Positions 9,897-19,517 of a stretch of DNA of 64,000 nt are shown one piece after another (position 1 is the stretch's first letter; each line of letters begins with the position of its first letter). The notes under the pieces were generated by a model, which worked only from the letters and a program-made list of their open reading frames with translations, did not search any database and had not been told where the DNA came from. The position numbers and the translations under genes were made by a program. Source of the DNA: Vibrio taketomensis. Lineage in GTDB: Bacteria > Pseudomonadota > Gammaproteobacteria > Enterobacterales > Vibrionaceae. The DNA is taken from NCBI RefSeq assembly GCF_009938165.1, contig NZ_AP019650.1, positions 620,001 to 684,000 on the forward strand, read 5' to 3'.

Positions 9897-10859
9897 ATGA
9901 AAATATTGCTGGTGGATGATGTTCAAATGGAACGGATGCAACTTGCGATTCGACTCAAGCAGTTAGGCCATGTCGTAGAAATGGCTGAATCTGGCCCAGA
10001 TGCGTTAGCACTTTATCCTGAGTTTCAACCAGATTTAGTACTACTTGATATTACCATGCCAGAGATGGACGGTTTTGAAGTATCAAGCAAGATTCGTGAG
10101 CTTTATCCCGAGTGGATTCCTATCATCTTTTTGAGTGGTCATGACGCACCGGAAATTATCGCAAACGCGATCGAATCTGGTGGCGATGACTATTTGATTA
10201 AACCGGTCGATAAACTGGTATTACGTGCGAAACTTACGGCCATGCAGCGTATTGCGTTTATGCGAAACCAGCTCAACAAAAAAACGGCAGATTTGGCTCG
10301 CGTGAATCAGGAACTTGAAAAACTGGCTAGCGAGGATGGATTAACGAAAGTGAATAATCGACGTAACGTCGATAAAAAACTAAAAGAGATGATCTCCGTC
10401 TATGGTCGACACGGTGTACCGATGAGCGTGATTTTACTCGATGTTGACTTCTTCAAACTTTACAACGACAACTATGGCCACATAGAAGGGGATCAGTGCT
10501 TAATCCAAATTGCGGCGACCTTAAAAGAGTTGTTTGCACGTAATGGCGAGGTTGTCGGTCGTTATGGCGGTGAGGAGTTTGTGATTATTCTTGGTCATAG
10601 CGACGCATATCAAGCCGAATTGCATGCTCAAAGGGTGAAAGAAGCGATACTGGCACAAGCCATTTCTCATGAGCATAGTAAGGTTGCGAATGTTGTTACC
10701 GTGTCACAAGGTGTAGTGACCATTCAACCATCCGGTAGGGAAACACCGGACCAGTTTTACCATATGGCTGACAGAGCCTTATATCAGGCGAAACATAGTG
10801 GTAGAAACTGTTATGCGCTGTATGAACCGTCAATGGAACAGCAAGATATCCAAGAATAA
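9897..10859 (+). CDS. Response regulator with GGDEF diguanylate cyclase output
   Basis: A PleD-like cytoplasmic protein of 320 residues that should make c-di-GMP under phosphorylation control. The receiver domain is residues 1-120: acidic pocket LLVDDVQ, phospho-acceptor in LVLLDITMPEMDG, conserved Lys in YLIKPVDK. A coiled linker follows (about 120-150), then GGDEF at about 155-310 with the active-site loop RYGGEEF. The inhibitory-site position five residues before it reads RNGE instead of RxxD, so product inhibition may be weakened. AGGACGA precedes the ATG. No histidine kinase is adjacent. It is convergent with the membrane GGDEF gene that follows. Confidence 0.92.
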   Translation: MKILLVDDVQMERMQLAIRLKQLGHVVEMAESGPDALALYPEFQPDLVLLDITMPEMDGFEVSSKIRELYPEWIPIIFLSGHDAPEIIANAIESGGDDYLIKPVDKLVLRAKLTAMQRIAFMRNQLNKKTADLARVNQELEKLASEDGLTKVNNRRNVDKKLKEMISVYGRHGVPMSVILLDVDFFKLYNDNYGHIEGDQCLIQIAATLKELFARNGEVVGRYGGEEFVIILGHSDAYQAELHAQRVKEAILAQAISHEHSKVANVVTVSQGVVTIQPSGRETPDQFYHMADRALYQAKHSGRNCYALYEPSMEQQDIQE

Positions 10860-10880
10860 CGAATAAGTAGTTAAAGTAAG

Positions 10881-12119
10881 TTACGCGGCTGCAACGACCT
10901 GATTGCGGCCGTTTTGTTTTGCTTTATACAAAGCTTGGTCTGCTGCCTTTAGTACCACGTCCGTATCGCGCTCTTCATAACTGTCTGCAACACCAATACT
11001 AATGGTGAGATTGACCGTATTGGATTTTTTGCCCTTACCGCGTTTTTTACTGCCTTCTTTGTTGTCGCTAGGGCGCGAGTCCATATTTCGCACAATGAGA
11101 TCATAACTTTCGATATTCTGACGAAGCTCTTCTAAATAGTCCCAAGCTTCATCGGCGTATTTACCTTTAAACAGTACCGTAAATTCTTCACCGCCATAGC
11201 GATAAACTCGAGCATTCCCACCAACTTCTCGTAATTTGCTGGCAACCAATTTCAATACGTCATCGCCCGTATCGTGGCCGTATGTATCATTGAATGATTT
11301 GAAATGGTCGATATCGAGCATGGCTAATGAATATTTGCGGCCTAGATGTTTGAGATCGGATTCGAGTGCCAGTCGTCCGGGAATAAGGGTTAAGCGATCG
11401 TTAAACGCCAATTCGTAGCTAGCAGAGAGCAACGAAACCAACAGCAAAATACCTGCGAGACTAAAGAGTACGCTCGAGACATAACTGACATGGAAAAAAA
11501 TGAAAGTTGCCGCAGCGACGAGTACTGACGAATAAACTGCTGCATCGACTATGCGGTTGTACTTAAGCACGATAATTGCGCAAAGGAGTACGATACCCGC
11601 GAGATAGAGAACCAAAACAAAAGGCAGTTTCGAAACCTCAGGGACAACGTGCAAAATAGGGTACTGATACTGATCAAAGTTGGTTTCGATGGCGTAGTTG
11701 AGCGTTAACTGGCTCCAAACTAACATAAGTAGCAATATCGCGATATAACCGATAAAACTCGCGCTACGGATTGTGCTGTCTTTAAACATATAGATCGCTA
11801 AGCATGCACCAGGTAATGCGAAAGCAAGTAACGAAAGATCGAGGATAGTCGTGCCCGTCGATAAGGGGGTCTGCAAGTAATGTTGAATAATCCAATAGGC
11901 GATAAACATTGCGCAGCTGATCATTGAACAACGGCTTTGTTTGAAAATATGACCGAGTAGAATACAAACGCCGAATAAGATGTAAGGGAAATGCAAGGTG
12001 ACGCTTTGATTAGCATGAACAAGCATCACAACATTATCCATACCAAGGGCAATGATAACTAACAATACAACTGGAAACAGAAATCGAAACCAACTTGATG
12101 TAACCATTGATAATGACAT
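10881..12119 (-). CDS. Membrane-bound GGDEF diguanylate cyclase
   Basis: 412 residues. About seven or eight hydrophobic segments fill residues 10-235, for example FLFPVVLLVIIALGM and LVLYLAGIVLLCAIIVL, with no recognisable named sensor. The C-terminal GGDEF domain (about 245-410) has DIDHFKSFNDTYGHDTGDDVL and the active loop YRYGGEEF. A Lys/Arg-rich insertion (KKRGKGKKSN) interrupts the domain after the active loop. The inhibitory-site position reads GGNA, so RxxD is absent. It should be an active cyclase at the inner membrane. It is transcribed away from the ComFB-like gene, with 289 bases of shared upstream region. Confidence 0.9.
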   Translation of the reverse strand: MSLSMVTSSWFRFLFPVVLLVIIALGMDNVVMLVHANQSVTLHFPYILFGVCILLGHIFKQSRCSMISCAMFIAYWIIQHYLQTPLSTGTTILDLSLLAFALPGACLAIYMFKDSTIRSASFIGYIAILLLMLVWSQLTLNYAIETNFDQYQYPILHVVPEVSKLPFVLVLYLAGIVLLCAIIVLKYNRIVDAAVYSSVLVAAATFIFFHVSYVSSVLFSLAGILLLVSLLSASYELAFNDRLTLIPGRLALESDLKHLGRKYSLAMLDIDHFKSFNDTYGHDTGDDVLKLVASKLREVGGNARVYRYGGEEFTVLFKGKYADEAWDYLEELRQNIESYDLIVRNMDSRPSDNKEGSKKRGKGKKSNTVNLTISIGVADSYEERDTDVVLKAADQALYKAKQNGRNQVVAAA

Positions 12120-12408
12120 TACTTAACGTTTCCTTGGGTTTCCTGCTACGACTCGACTACAAAGGATAACGACATAAAATCATTTTCCAAGTGTTTTGCA
12201 TTTCATTGGTCGAAAAATGCGTCATACCATAAACATTCATCAACGCTTTGTTTTTAAATGGAGACGGTTTTAAGAAATTGAGATATAGAGCATTTATGTT
12301 TTCCGTTTTCTGTATTAATACTTAATATGCTCAAGTGAATTCTGCTGAACTAAGCATCTTGTGGTTACCAGAGCATTGAGTGATACCCAACCGAAAGAGA
12401 GGAAAGCA

Positions 12409-12840
12409 ATGCAAATCAGCGAAGATGTACATAACTATATGGAAAACCTAGTTGGTCAAGTATTAGCTCGACCAGAGTATACAGAGCAATTCGACAATGA
12501 CCAGTTGGCTGATTTGGCCTGTTTAGCATTAAGCCAGTTAAGACCTGTTTATATTCGTCATGACATCGACTTCCTTTCAACCCTCTCTGAAACAAGATTA
12601 TTGACACTAAAGAAAAATACGGAAATTGCGGTTGAATCAGCAACAAGTATGATTCTTGACGATCGTCGAAAAAATCGAAAAGATGAATTCCCTGTGATAT
12701 TTTCTAACCCTCGCTTTGACGAAGATGTTGAACTCGAGTGGTTTGAAAAGCCAATACTAAAACAACTAAGCAGTAAGGAGCGAAAGTGGGGTTTTTCTCT
12801 CGCTTGTTTGGCCGCGAAAGTTCGCCAACAAAACAAATAG
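12409..12840 (+). CDS. ComFB-like protein (late-competence ComFB family)
   Basis: A cytoplasmic protein of about 143 residues. The first 80 residues fit the ComFB pattern: a helix with VHNYMENLVGQVL, then DQLADLACLALSQLRPVYI. ComFB proteins were named from the Bacillus comF operon, and members have recently been reported to bind cyclic dinucleotides, which fits the two diguanylate cyclases next door; binding here is inference. The start is ATG at 12409 behind AGAGGAAAG; a GTG at 12361 lacks a ribosome-binding site. The last 18 residues overlap the next gene's ribosome-binding site and start, so the true stop may be the TAA just before that gene if an indel has shifted this frame. Confidence 0.65.
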   Translation: MQISEDVHNYMENLVGQVLARPEYTEQFDNDQLADLACLALSQLRPVYIRHDIDFLSTLSETRLLTLKKNTEIAVESATSMILDDRRKNRKDEFPVIFSNPRFDEDVELEWFEKPILKQLSSKERKWGFSLACLAAKVRQQNK

Positions 12841-13063
12841 AAGTTGAGCCAGTCGAATACAAGGCTTTTGATTTATCAAGAGCGATACAGAGTCTGGTCA
12901 ATATCGTATTGCTGGCAGAATTGAAAAAGAGATTGATGGTGAAATTAAGAGTCACCGCTTTATTCGTTCAGACGTGCTTTCTAGCCGCGGTGATGCCGAT
13001 GAATTTATGTTAAAGAAAGCGCAAATGTATATTGACCAAATGAAAGGCAATATTTTCGATTAG
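12786..13063 (+). pseudogene. HlyU-family (PF10115-type) protein, frame-disrupted
   Basis: Small protein of about 92 residues when rejoined. GTG start at 12786 with AAGGAG 5 bases upstream. The N-terminus MGFFSRLFGRESS then VEPVEYKAF is in one frame. The conserved remainder (GQYRIAGRIEKEIDGEIKSH, then HRFIRSDVLSS and MYIDQMKGNIFD) is in another, ending at TAG 13061-13063. The break lies between about 12865 and 12890, and the intermediate stretch fits YQE-type sequence only if more than one indel is allowed. Members are annotated as HlyU-family transcriptional regulators in Vibrio; this differs from the ArsR-type HlyU. It is tightly coupled to the ComFB-like gene and ended by the terminator at 13097. 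Confidence 0.75.
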
Positions 13064-13096
13064 TATTCCCTGATTTGATAGATGTCATTAATTGTC

Positions 13097-13131
13097 GAGC
13101 CGTTAGCAGTTATGCTGATGGCTCTTTTTTT
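13097..13131 (+). terminator. Terminator of the ComFB-like/HlyU-family operon
   Basis: Imperfect 12-bp stem (GAGCCGTTAGCA/TGCTGATGGCTC) closed by TTAT and followed by seven T. It is 34 bases past the HlyU-family stop. The remaining 223 bases before pntA are AT-rich leader with no gene. Confidence 0.85.
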
Positions 13132-13354
13132 GTTCGCATTTATATTAATCGTTTGATTTATGACCTTTTTTTGCGAACTGGTAAGAGCACTTTTAGGGAT
13201 TAAGGTGTTGTTTGATTACAGTCAAAACGGCAAAATAACTCAAATGTCGCGCTAACGAAATAAACTTTAGTATTTTAGTTACAAAAATACTTGATATAGG
13301 TGTTTTCGTTGGTTACAAAAGATTGATCATTGAGCCAATAGTCAAGGAATAGCT

Positions 13355-14906
13355 ATGCAAATTGGTGTGCCAAAAGAAATACTCGCCGGAGAAACGCGAG
13401 TGGCTGCATCGCCGAGTTCGGTCGAGCAGCTAATTAAATTGGGTTTCGACGTTGTCGTTGAATCTCAAGCTGGGGAAGCAGCAAGTTTTGAAAATGCAGC
13501 TTTTGAAGCTGCAGGAGCAAAAGTAGTATCGAAAGATGATGCTTGGAACTCCGACATCGTATTTAAAGTAAACGCACCAATCGTTAATGACGAGGTTGAC
13601 GAAATTGCTCAGTTAAATGACGGAGCAACATTAGTGAGCTTTATTTGGCCTGCGCAAAACCCAGAGTTGATGGAACAACTTTCTAGTAAAAACATCAACG
13701 TTCTTGCAATGGATGCGGTTCCTCGTATCTCTCGCGCTCAAGCTTTAGATGCATTGTCATCAATGGCGAACATTGCCGGTTACCGTGCTGTTGTTGAAGC
13801 AGCTCACGAGTTCGGTCGATTCTTCACTGGTCAAATTACCGCGGCAGGTAAAGTACCACCTGCGAAAGTGCTTGTTGCTGGTGCTGGTGTTTGCCGGTCT
13901 TGCTGCAATCGGTGCGGCAGGTAGCCTTGGTGCTATCGTACGTGCATTTGACGTTCGTCCTGAAGTAAAAGAACAAGTTCAGTCAATGGGCGCAGAATTC
14001 TTAGAAGTTGATTTCAAAGAAAACTCTGGTTCCGGTGACGGCTATGCAAAAGAAATGTCTGACGAGTTCAACAAGAAAGCGGCTGAGCTATACGCAGCTC
14101 AGGCGAAAGACGTTGATATCATCGTGACAACGGCACTAATTCCTGGACGTCCTGCGCCAACGCTAATCACCAAAGAAATGGTTGATAGCATGAAAGCGGG
14201 TAGTGTGATTGTTGACCTTGCAGCTGCTAACGGTGGTAACTGTGAATACACTGTGGCCGACCAAGTGATTACAACTGCAAATGGTGTAAAAGTTATCGGT
14301 TACACCGATATGGTAGGTCGACTACCGACGCAGTCTTCTCAACTTTATGCGACCAACCTAGTTAACTTGATGAAGCTTCTTTGCAAAGAGAAAGATGGCA
14401 ACATCAATATCGACTTCGAAGACGTCGTGCTACGTGGCGTGACGGTGGTAAAAGAAGGCGAAGTGACTTGGCCTGCGCCACCAATTCAAGTATCAGCTCA
14501 ACCAGAGCAAAAACCTAAAGCGGCACCTGCCCCTGCTAAAAAAGTAGACGAGCCAGTTTCACCGATTAAGAAGTTAATCGGCCTTGGTGTTGCTCTTGCT
14601 GCATTTGGTTGGATTGCAACGGTTGCTCCGGCTGCATTTCTAGCGCACTTTACCGTATTCGTGTTGTCTTGTGTGGTTGGTTACTATGTGGTTTGGAACG
14701 TAACGCACGCACTGCATACACCGCTTATGTCGGTAACTAATGCCATTTCAGGCATTATCGTTGTTGGTGCGTTGCTGCAAATCGGTCAAGGTCATGGCGT
14801 GGTGACATTCTTGTCATTTATCGCGGTTCTAATCGCAAGCATCAACATTTTCGGTGGGTTCACCGTGACCAAGCGCATGCTTGAAATGTTCCGTAAAGAT
14901 AAATAG
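13355..14906 (+). pseudogene. pntA: NAD(P) transhydrogenase subunit alpha, split by a one-base insertion
   Basis: Alpha subunit of the proton-pumping transhydrogenase that reduces NADP with NADH. The N-terminal NAD-binding domain begins MQIGVPKEILAGETRVAASP. At KVLVAGAGV the frame breaks near 13890-13892, where GTT-GCC has become GTTTGCC. The expected [21 protein letters not shown] continues in the next frame and runs to 14906, including the Pro/Ala-rich linker (about [15 protein letters not shown]) and four C-terminal membrane segments. Removing one T gives a normal PntA of about 516 residues. In such a core enzyme, with pntB intact, I take this as a sequence error. pntB follows after 12 bases. 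Confidence 0.95.
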
Positions 14907-14918
14907 GAGTAACAGGGA

Positions 14919-16322
14919 ATGTCTGCAGGACTAGTACAAGCAGCTTACATTGTTGCTGCACTATTTTTTATCTTGAGCTTAGCTGGCTTATCAAAGCAAG
15001 ACTCTGCTCGCTCAGGTAACTATTACGGTATCGCGGGTATGGCGATCGCGTTGATCGCGACGATCTTTGGCCCTGATGCACAAGGTTTTGGCTGGATCAT
15101 CGTTGCGATGGTGATCGGTGGTGCTATCGGTATTTTCTACGCTAAGAAAGTAGAAATGACTGAAATGCCAGAGCTAGTTGCAATATTGCATAGCTTTGTA
15201 GGTTTGGCTGCGGTACTTGTTGGTTACAACAGCTACCTAGATGCACCAGAAATTGCGAACGCTGCTCTACTTGCACCATCTGAGCTACATGCACACCATG
15301 TTATTCACCTAGTTGAAGTATTCCTAGGTGTATTCATCGGTGCAGTTACCTTTACGGGTTCAATCGTAGCGTTTGGTAAACTACGTGGCGTGATTTCATC
15401 ATCACCACTAAATCTACCGCACAAACACAAAATGAACCTTGCGGCGATTGTTGTTTCTACTCTGTTAATGATCTACTTCGTTAAAGCAGATGGCAGCATG
15501 TTTGCTCTTATTATCATGACTCTAATCGCATTTGCCTTCGGTTACCACCTAGTTGCTTCAATCGGTGGTGCGGATATGCCAGTTGTGGTTTCGATGCTTA
15601 ACTCATATTCAGGTTGGGCAGCGGCAGCCGCAGGTTTCATGCTAGCGAACGATCTATTGATCGTTACAGGTGCTTTGGTTGGTTCATCTGGTGCGATCCT
15701 GTCTTACATTATGTGTAAGGCGATGAACCGTTCATTTATCAGTGTTATCGCTGGTGGCTTCGGCCAAGAAGTGGTGATTTCTGGTGATGAAGAGTATGGC
15801 GAGCATCGTGAGATCAACGCAGAAGATGTGGCGGATATGCTGAAAAACGCGAAATCAGTCATCATCACTCCGGGATACGGCATGGCAGTGGCACAAGCTC
15901 AATACCCAGTGCATGAAATTACTGAAAAGCTACGAGCTCAAGGTATCGAAGTTCGCTTTGGTATTCACCCAGTAGCGGGTCGTCTGCCTGGTCATATGAA
16001 CGTACTGCTAGCAGAAGCGAAAGTACCGTACGATATCGTACTGGAAATGGATGAAATCAACGATGATTTCCCACAAACAGACGTAGTATTGGTCATCGGT
16101 GCAAATGATACAGTAAACCCAGCGGCTCTCGAAGATCCAAACAGCCCAATCGCTGGCATGCCAGTATTGGAAGTGTGGAATGCGAAAGACGTAATCGTGT
16201 TCAAGCGTTCGATGAATACGGGTTATGCGGGTGTTCAAAACCCACTGTTCTTTAAAGAGAACACGCAAATGCTGTTTGGCGATGCGAAAGAAAGTGTAGA
16301 CGCAATCGCGAAAGCACTATAA
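14919..16322 (+). CDS. pntB: NAD(P) transhydrogenase subunit beta
   Basis: 467 residues. About nine membrane segments occupy residues 1-260 (for example [19 protein letters not shown]), forming most of the proton channel. The C-terminal NADP-binding domain III follows, with the [13 protein letters not shown] nucleotide loop, [20 protein letters not shown] and the ANDTVNPAA and [10 protein letters not shown] motifs that close over NADP. AGGAG lies just upstream of the ATG, and the gap to pntA is 12 bases. Length and motifs are complete. It is the last gene of the operon, followed by a strong terminator. Confidence 0.97.
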   Translation: MSAGLVQAAYIVAALFFILSLAGLSKQDSARSGNYYGIAGMAIALIATIFGPDAQGFGWIIVAMVIGGAIGIFYAKKVEMTEMPELVAILHSFVGLAAVLVGYNSYLDAPEIANAALLAPSELHAHHVIHLVEVFLGVFIGAVTFTGSIVAFGKLRGVISSSPLNLPHKHKMNLAAIVVSTLLMIYFVKADGSMFALIIMTLIAFAFGYHLVASIGGADMPVVVSMLNSYSGWAAAAAGFMLANDLLIVTGALVGSSGAILSYIMCKAMNRSFISVIAGGFGQEVVISGDEEYGEHREINAEDVADMLKNAKSVIITPGYGMAVAQAQYPVHEITEKLRAQGIEVRFGIHPVAGRLPGHMNVLLAEAKVPYDIVLEMDEINDDFPQTDVVLVIGANDTVNPAALEDPNSPIAGMPVLEVWNAKDVIVFKRSMNTGYAGVQNPLFFKENTQMLFGDAKESVDAIAKAL

Positions 16323-16340
16323 TCTGTGTTTAAATCTTTG

Positions 16341-16367
16341 AAAGGCCAGCGTAATGCTGGCCTTTTT
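16341..16367 (+). terminator. Terminator of pntAB
   Basis: Perfect 10-bp stem AAAGGCCAGC/GCTGGCCTTT, loop GTAAT, followed by TTTT. It lies 18 bases past the pntB stop. Confidence 0.92.
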
Positions 16368-16500
16368 TATTCGCTTGAACTTAATTAGAAATACAAAAAG
16401 TTGAAGTTCGGTTAAAATTGACATGAATATTACACATTGTGCATCTAGTGTTGCCATAATCCGCACGCTGATGGTAACTCGCTGATTTGATAAAATTGCC

Positions 16501-17953
16501 TTGAAAATAGCCAAAACAAAATTATTAGTATGTCTTTTTACCTTCGTTGCAATGGGGCAGGGCAGACACCTTACCTGAGCGTATTGATAAATTTGTAAAT
16601 TTATTTAAGACTTCTCAAGCGTCAGTTTCTTACGATGTGCGGGTGCTACAATCTGACTATCCCACGCGGCTTATCACGCCGCAGTCAATGCTCCCTCAAA
16701 CATCCAGTTATCCGTTAGAGGATATTCAAAGGCTGTACAAACTTTCGGTTTCTTGTAATGGAAAACTGCCACTGAGTCCTTTAGTGACAGAACCTTTGGT
16801 GTTTACTCGTGCGATGTGTAAAGGCACAAAGCTTAATCCGCGCTGGTTTGCACGGAGTGCATTAATTCACCCTGGTGGCGGTACTTACGCAAATCGTTAC
16901 ATTGTCACTCATCCGGAATTGACGACTGAGCTTGAGCAATACATGCATATTAAAGAGCGACCGTTAGCGGATAAAAGCACATTGCTTGGTCGCTTGCAGC
17001 GAATGGGTGAAGATTCAGTGACATCACTGATCTCAGGCGCAAGTATGTTCATGGAAGGTGATGAATTATGGTTGCGTAAAAATGACAACTATTATGTTTA
17101 TCCTGAATCGTTGTGGAGCGCTAATGTCGCTGAAGCGGGACTTAGCCTGAATTTGACTTCTGAATCAGAGGCATGCTTTGTACAGCGAGGCAACATTTGT
17201 TGGGATGTTGAAGATCACGCAGACATACTAAAAATTAGTATGGCTGCTTTGGTCGTCGTCAACATTCTTTTGGTTGCGGGTTGGTCGCTATACCGTTGGA
17301 ACGCTAAACGACAAGAGATGCGCAGCCGAATGTTAGTACTGCAAATCCTGACGCATGAATTACGTACACCGATCGCCAGTTTGTCGTTGACCGTAGAGGG
17401 ATTTCGACGAGAATTTGAGGACTTACCAGAATCCGTTTATGATGAGTTTAGACGGCTGTGCGAAGACTCAAGGCGTTTACGTCAACTTGCTGAAGCGAGT
17501 AAAGATTATTTGCAATCAGACAATAAACCACTGGCAACTGAATGGGTTCCTTCGGTCGCGGAGTGGTTAGAATTTAAGGTTGAGGAAGAGTTCGATCAAC
17601 AAGTCGAATTTGTCATCGACCATGATATCGCGGCAAAACTTAATGTGTACTGGTTAGGTACATGTCTCGATAACCTAGTAAGAAACGCGGTTAAATATGG
17701 AGTTAAACCGATAAGATTGGATGTGAAAACCTCTAATCAAAAAATTATGTTCAGCGTAATCGACCAAGGGCAACTTACACACAAAGATTGGCGTGAGTTG
17801 CGTAAACCCTTTGTAAGCAAGAGTGGTTTAGGTTTGGGTTTAACGATTGTTGACTCTATGGTTGGCCGAATGGGAGGGAAAATGAAGCTCATTGGTCCAC
17901 CAACAACGTTTATATTGGAGATACCTTGTGAAACAGACACTGCTTCTCGTTGA
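16501..17953 (+). pseudogene. vxrA: Sensor histidine kinase VxrA (WigK), split near the signal peptide by a one-base insertion
   Basis: Kinase of the VxrAB (WigKR) system, which in V. cholerae responds to cell-wall damage and controls T6SS, biofilm and wall synthesis. A DUF3404-type periplasmic domain (about residues 20-240) is followed by TM LVVVNILLVAGWSLY, the H-box HELRTPIASLSL, the N-box DNLVRNAVKYG and the G-box SGLGLGLTIV. The kinase frame has no start with a signal peptide. Reading from TTG 16501 gives MKIAKTKLLVCLFTFVAMGQ, an excellent signal peptide that joins ADTLPERI if one G is removed at 16560-16562. The 3' end overlaps vxrB. Confidence 0.9.
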
Positions 17954-18584
17954 AGACGACAAAAATTTAGCTGATGGCCTTTTGGTTAGCCTAGAACAAG
18001 CAGGGTATGAATGCTTCCACGCTGAAAGCATCGCGGAAGTAGAACAATATTGGGTCAAATCTGATCTAGTGATTCTAGACAGACAACTACCTGATGGCGA
18101 CTCAGTATCTCAACTTCCTCAGTGGAAAGCACTAAAAGATATTCCAGTGATTTTGCTAACAGCACTGGTCACAGTAAAAGACAAAGTGACGGGCTTAGAC
18201 GCTGGCGCGAACGACTACCTAACAAAACCTTTTGCTGAAGCAGAACTATTCGCGCGTATTCGAGCGCAATTACGTACGCCTGATGGTCAAGAAGATGATA
18301 CCAAAGTGCGCACCGAGAATTTGTTGATTGATAAAAGCACGCGAGAAGTTTTTTTCAATGACCAAATGATTACATTAACGCGTACCGAGTTTGATTTGTT
18401 GCTATTTCTTGCGAGCAACTTAGGCCGCGTATTTACGCGTGATGAATTGCTGGACCACGTTTGGGGCTATAACCATTTCCCGACAACTCGTACCGTTGAT
18501 ACTCACGTGTTGCAACTACGCCAAAAACTACCTGGCTTAGAAATCGAAACACTACGTGGTGTTGGTTACAAGATGAAAGCATGA
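17928..18584 (+). CDS. vxrB: Response regulator VxrB (WigR), OmpR family
   Basis: DNA-binding partner of VxrA, 218 residues. The receiver domain has LLLVEDDKNLADG, the phospho-acceptor in LVILDRQLPDG and Lys in YLTKPF. The winged-helix domain holds LTRTEFDLLLFLASNLGRVF and the recognition segment TRTVDTHVLQLRQKL, ending LRGVGYKM. The start is GTG at 17928: TTGGAG lies 8 bases before it and the receiver begins directly. An upstream TTG would add an unrelated leader that reads through vxrA. It overlaps vxrA by 26 bases and vxrC by four (ATGA), so the operon is translationally coupled. Confidence 0.95.
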   Translation: MKQTLLLVEDDKNLADGLLVSLEQAGYECFHAESIAEVEQYWVKSDLVILDRQLPDGDSVSQLPQWKALKDIPVILLTALVTVKDKVTGLDAGANDYLTKPFAEAELFARIRAQLRTPDGQEDDTKVRTENLLIDKSTREVFFNDQMITLTRTEFDLLLFLASNLGRVFTRDELLDHVWGYNHFPTTRTVDTHVLQLRQKLPGLEIETLRGVGYKMKA

Positions 18585-19456
18585 TTAAAAATCTAGTTTT
18601 ATTGTCAGGTGCACTGCTTAGTGCACCTGTTGTTTCTCAGTCTCAGGTTTGGTTTGAGAGTAACACGCCTTTAACTCAAACCCACAAACACCTGCTCAAC
18701 AACGATCTTGAATCGATGTTTTCATCGTTAGTTGAGATGTGGCAACTCGAACCGAGCCAATCTCTGCAAACACACCTCAATGAAATTCTCATCCAATCTT
18801 TTGACGTCGACTGTGGTAAAGGGCTGAGCTCACAGGAATTTCCTGACTGGCTGAAAGGCGTTTCAGTTCAACGTTCAGAAATTCAAAGCCCCGGTAGAGA
18901 TGCATTTCGTGCCAATGTCGAAGTACAGAGTTCTGCGCAAATAACGGATATTTCGCTGAAAGGTTGGGTCAATCGAACGGTTTCTAATGATACCGTGTTG
19001 GACTTAGTTCGCGAAAACTCGTCTGGCGTTTCAACCTATTCCAAGCGCTACAACATTAACAACAAGCTATCAATGGGTTTGTACCGAATTGAAATTACAT
19101 CATCAAACGGTGACAAGTGGAGCTCATGGCTAATTTTCGCCGATCCTAAGTTAAGTATGTCTGTACGTTGGGCATCTAAAGATTATTGGCAAGTAGAGCA
19201 ACACACGCTACTCAATCCGACTTGTCCATTACCAAAACTTAACGCTGCGTTATACGATTATGTCGATGGTACTTACAACCAAATTTGGAGTGGTAGCTAC
19301 GAATCTGATTATCCAACCTCATTACCGCTCGATGATATTGAGCCTGGACGTTACGTTTTAGCGGTTTCAATGGCGCATCGTCGTTGGCAAGGCAAAATAA
19401 TGGTTGAACAAACGCAAATAATTAGCAAAACCTATGATGTTTCTGTGGAGGAATAA
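18581..19456 (+). CDS. vxrC: VxrC, exported DUF2861-type protein
   Basis: A 291-residue protein with an N-terminal signal sequence (MIKNLVLLSGALLSAPVVSQ), so periplasmic. The mature part is beta-rich and has two cysteines that could pair (DVDCGKG and NPTCPLP). Sequence and position match the third gene of the V. cholerae vxr operon, annotated as DUF2861; its role is not known beyond being part of the Vxr regulon. Its ATG overlaps the vxrB stop (ATGA). vxrD follows after 61 bases. Confidence 0.85.
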   Translation: MIKNLVLLSGALLSAPVVSQSQVWFESNTPLTQTHKHLLNNDLESMFSSLVEMWQLEPSQSLQTHLNEILIQSFDVDCGKGLSSQEFPDWLKGVSVQRSEIQSPGRDAFRANVEVQSSAQITDISLKGWVNRTVSNDTVLDLVRENSSGVSTYSKRYNINNKLSMGLYRIEITSSNGDKWSSWLIFADPKLSMSVRWASKDYWQVEQHTLLNPTCPLPKLNAALYDYVDGTYNQIWSGSYESDYPTSLPLDDIEPGRYVLAVSMAHRRWQGKIMVEQTQIISKTYDVSVEE

Positions 19457-19517
19457 CTCAAGTTAGGCGAGAATGAGCCGATAAGTTATTCACACTAAAC
19501 AGAATTTAGCATCCACT

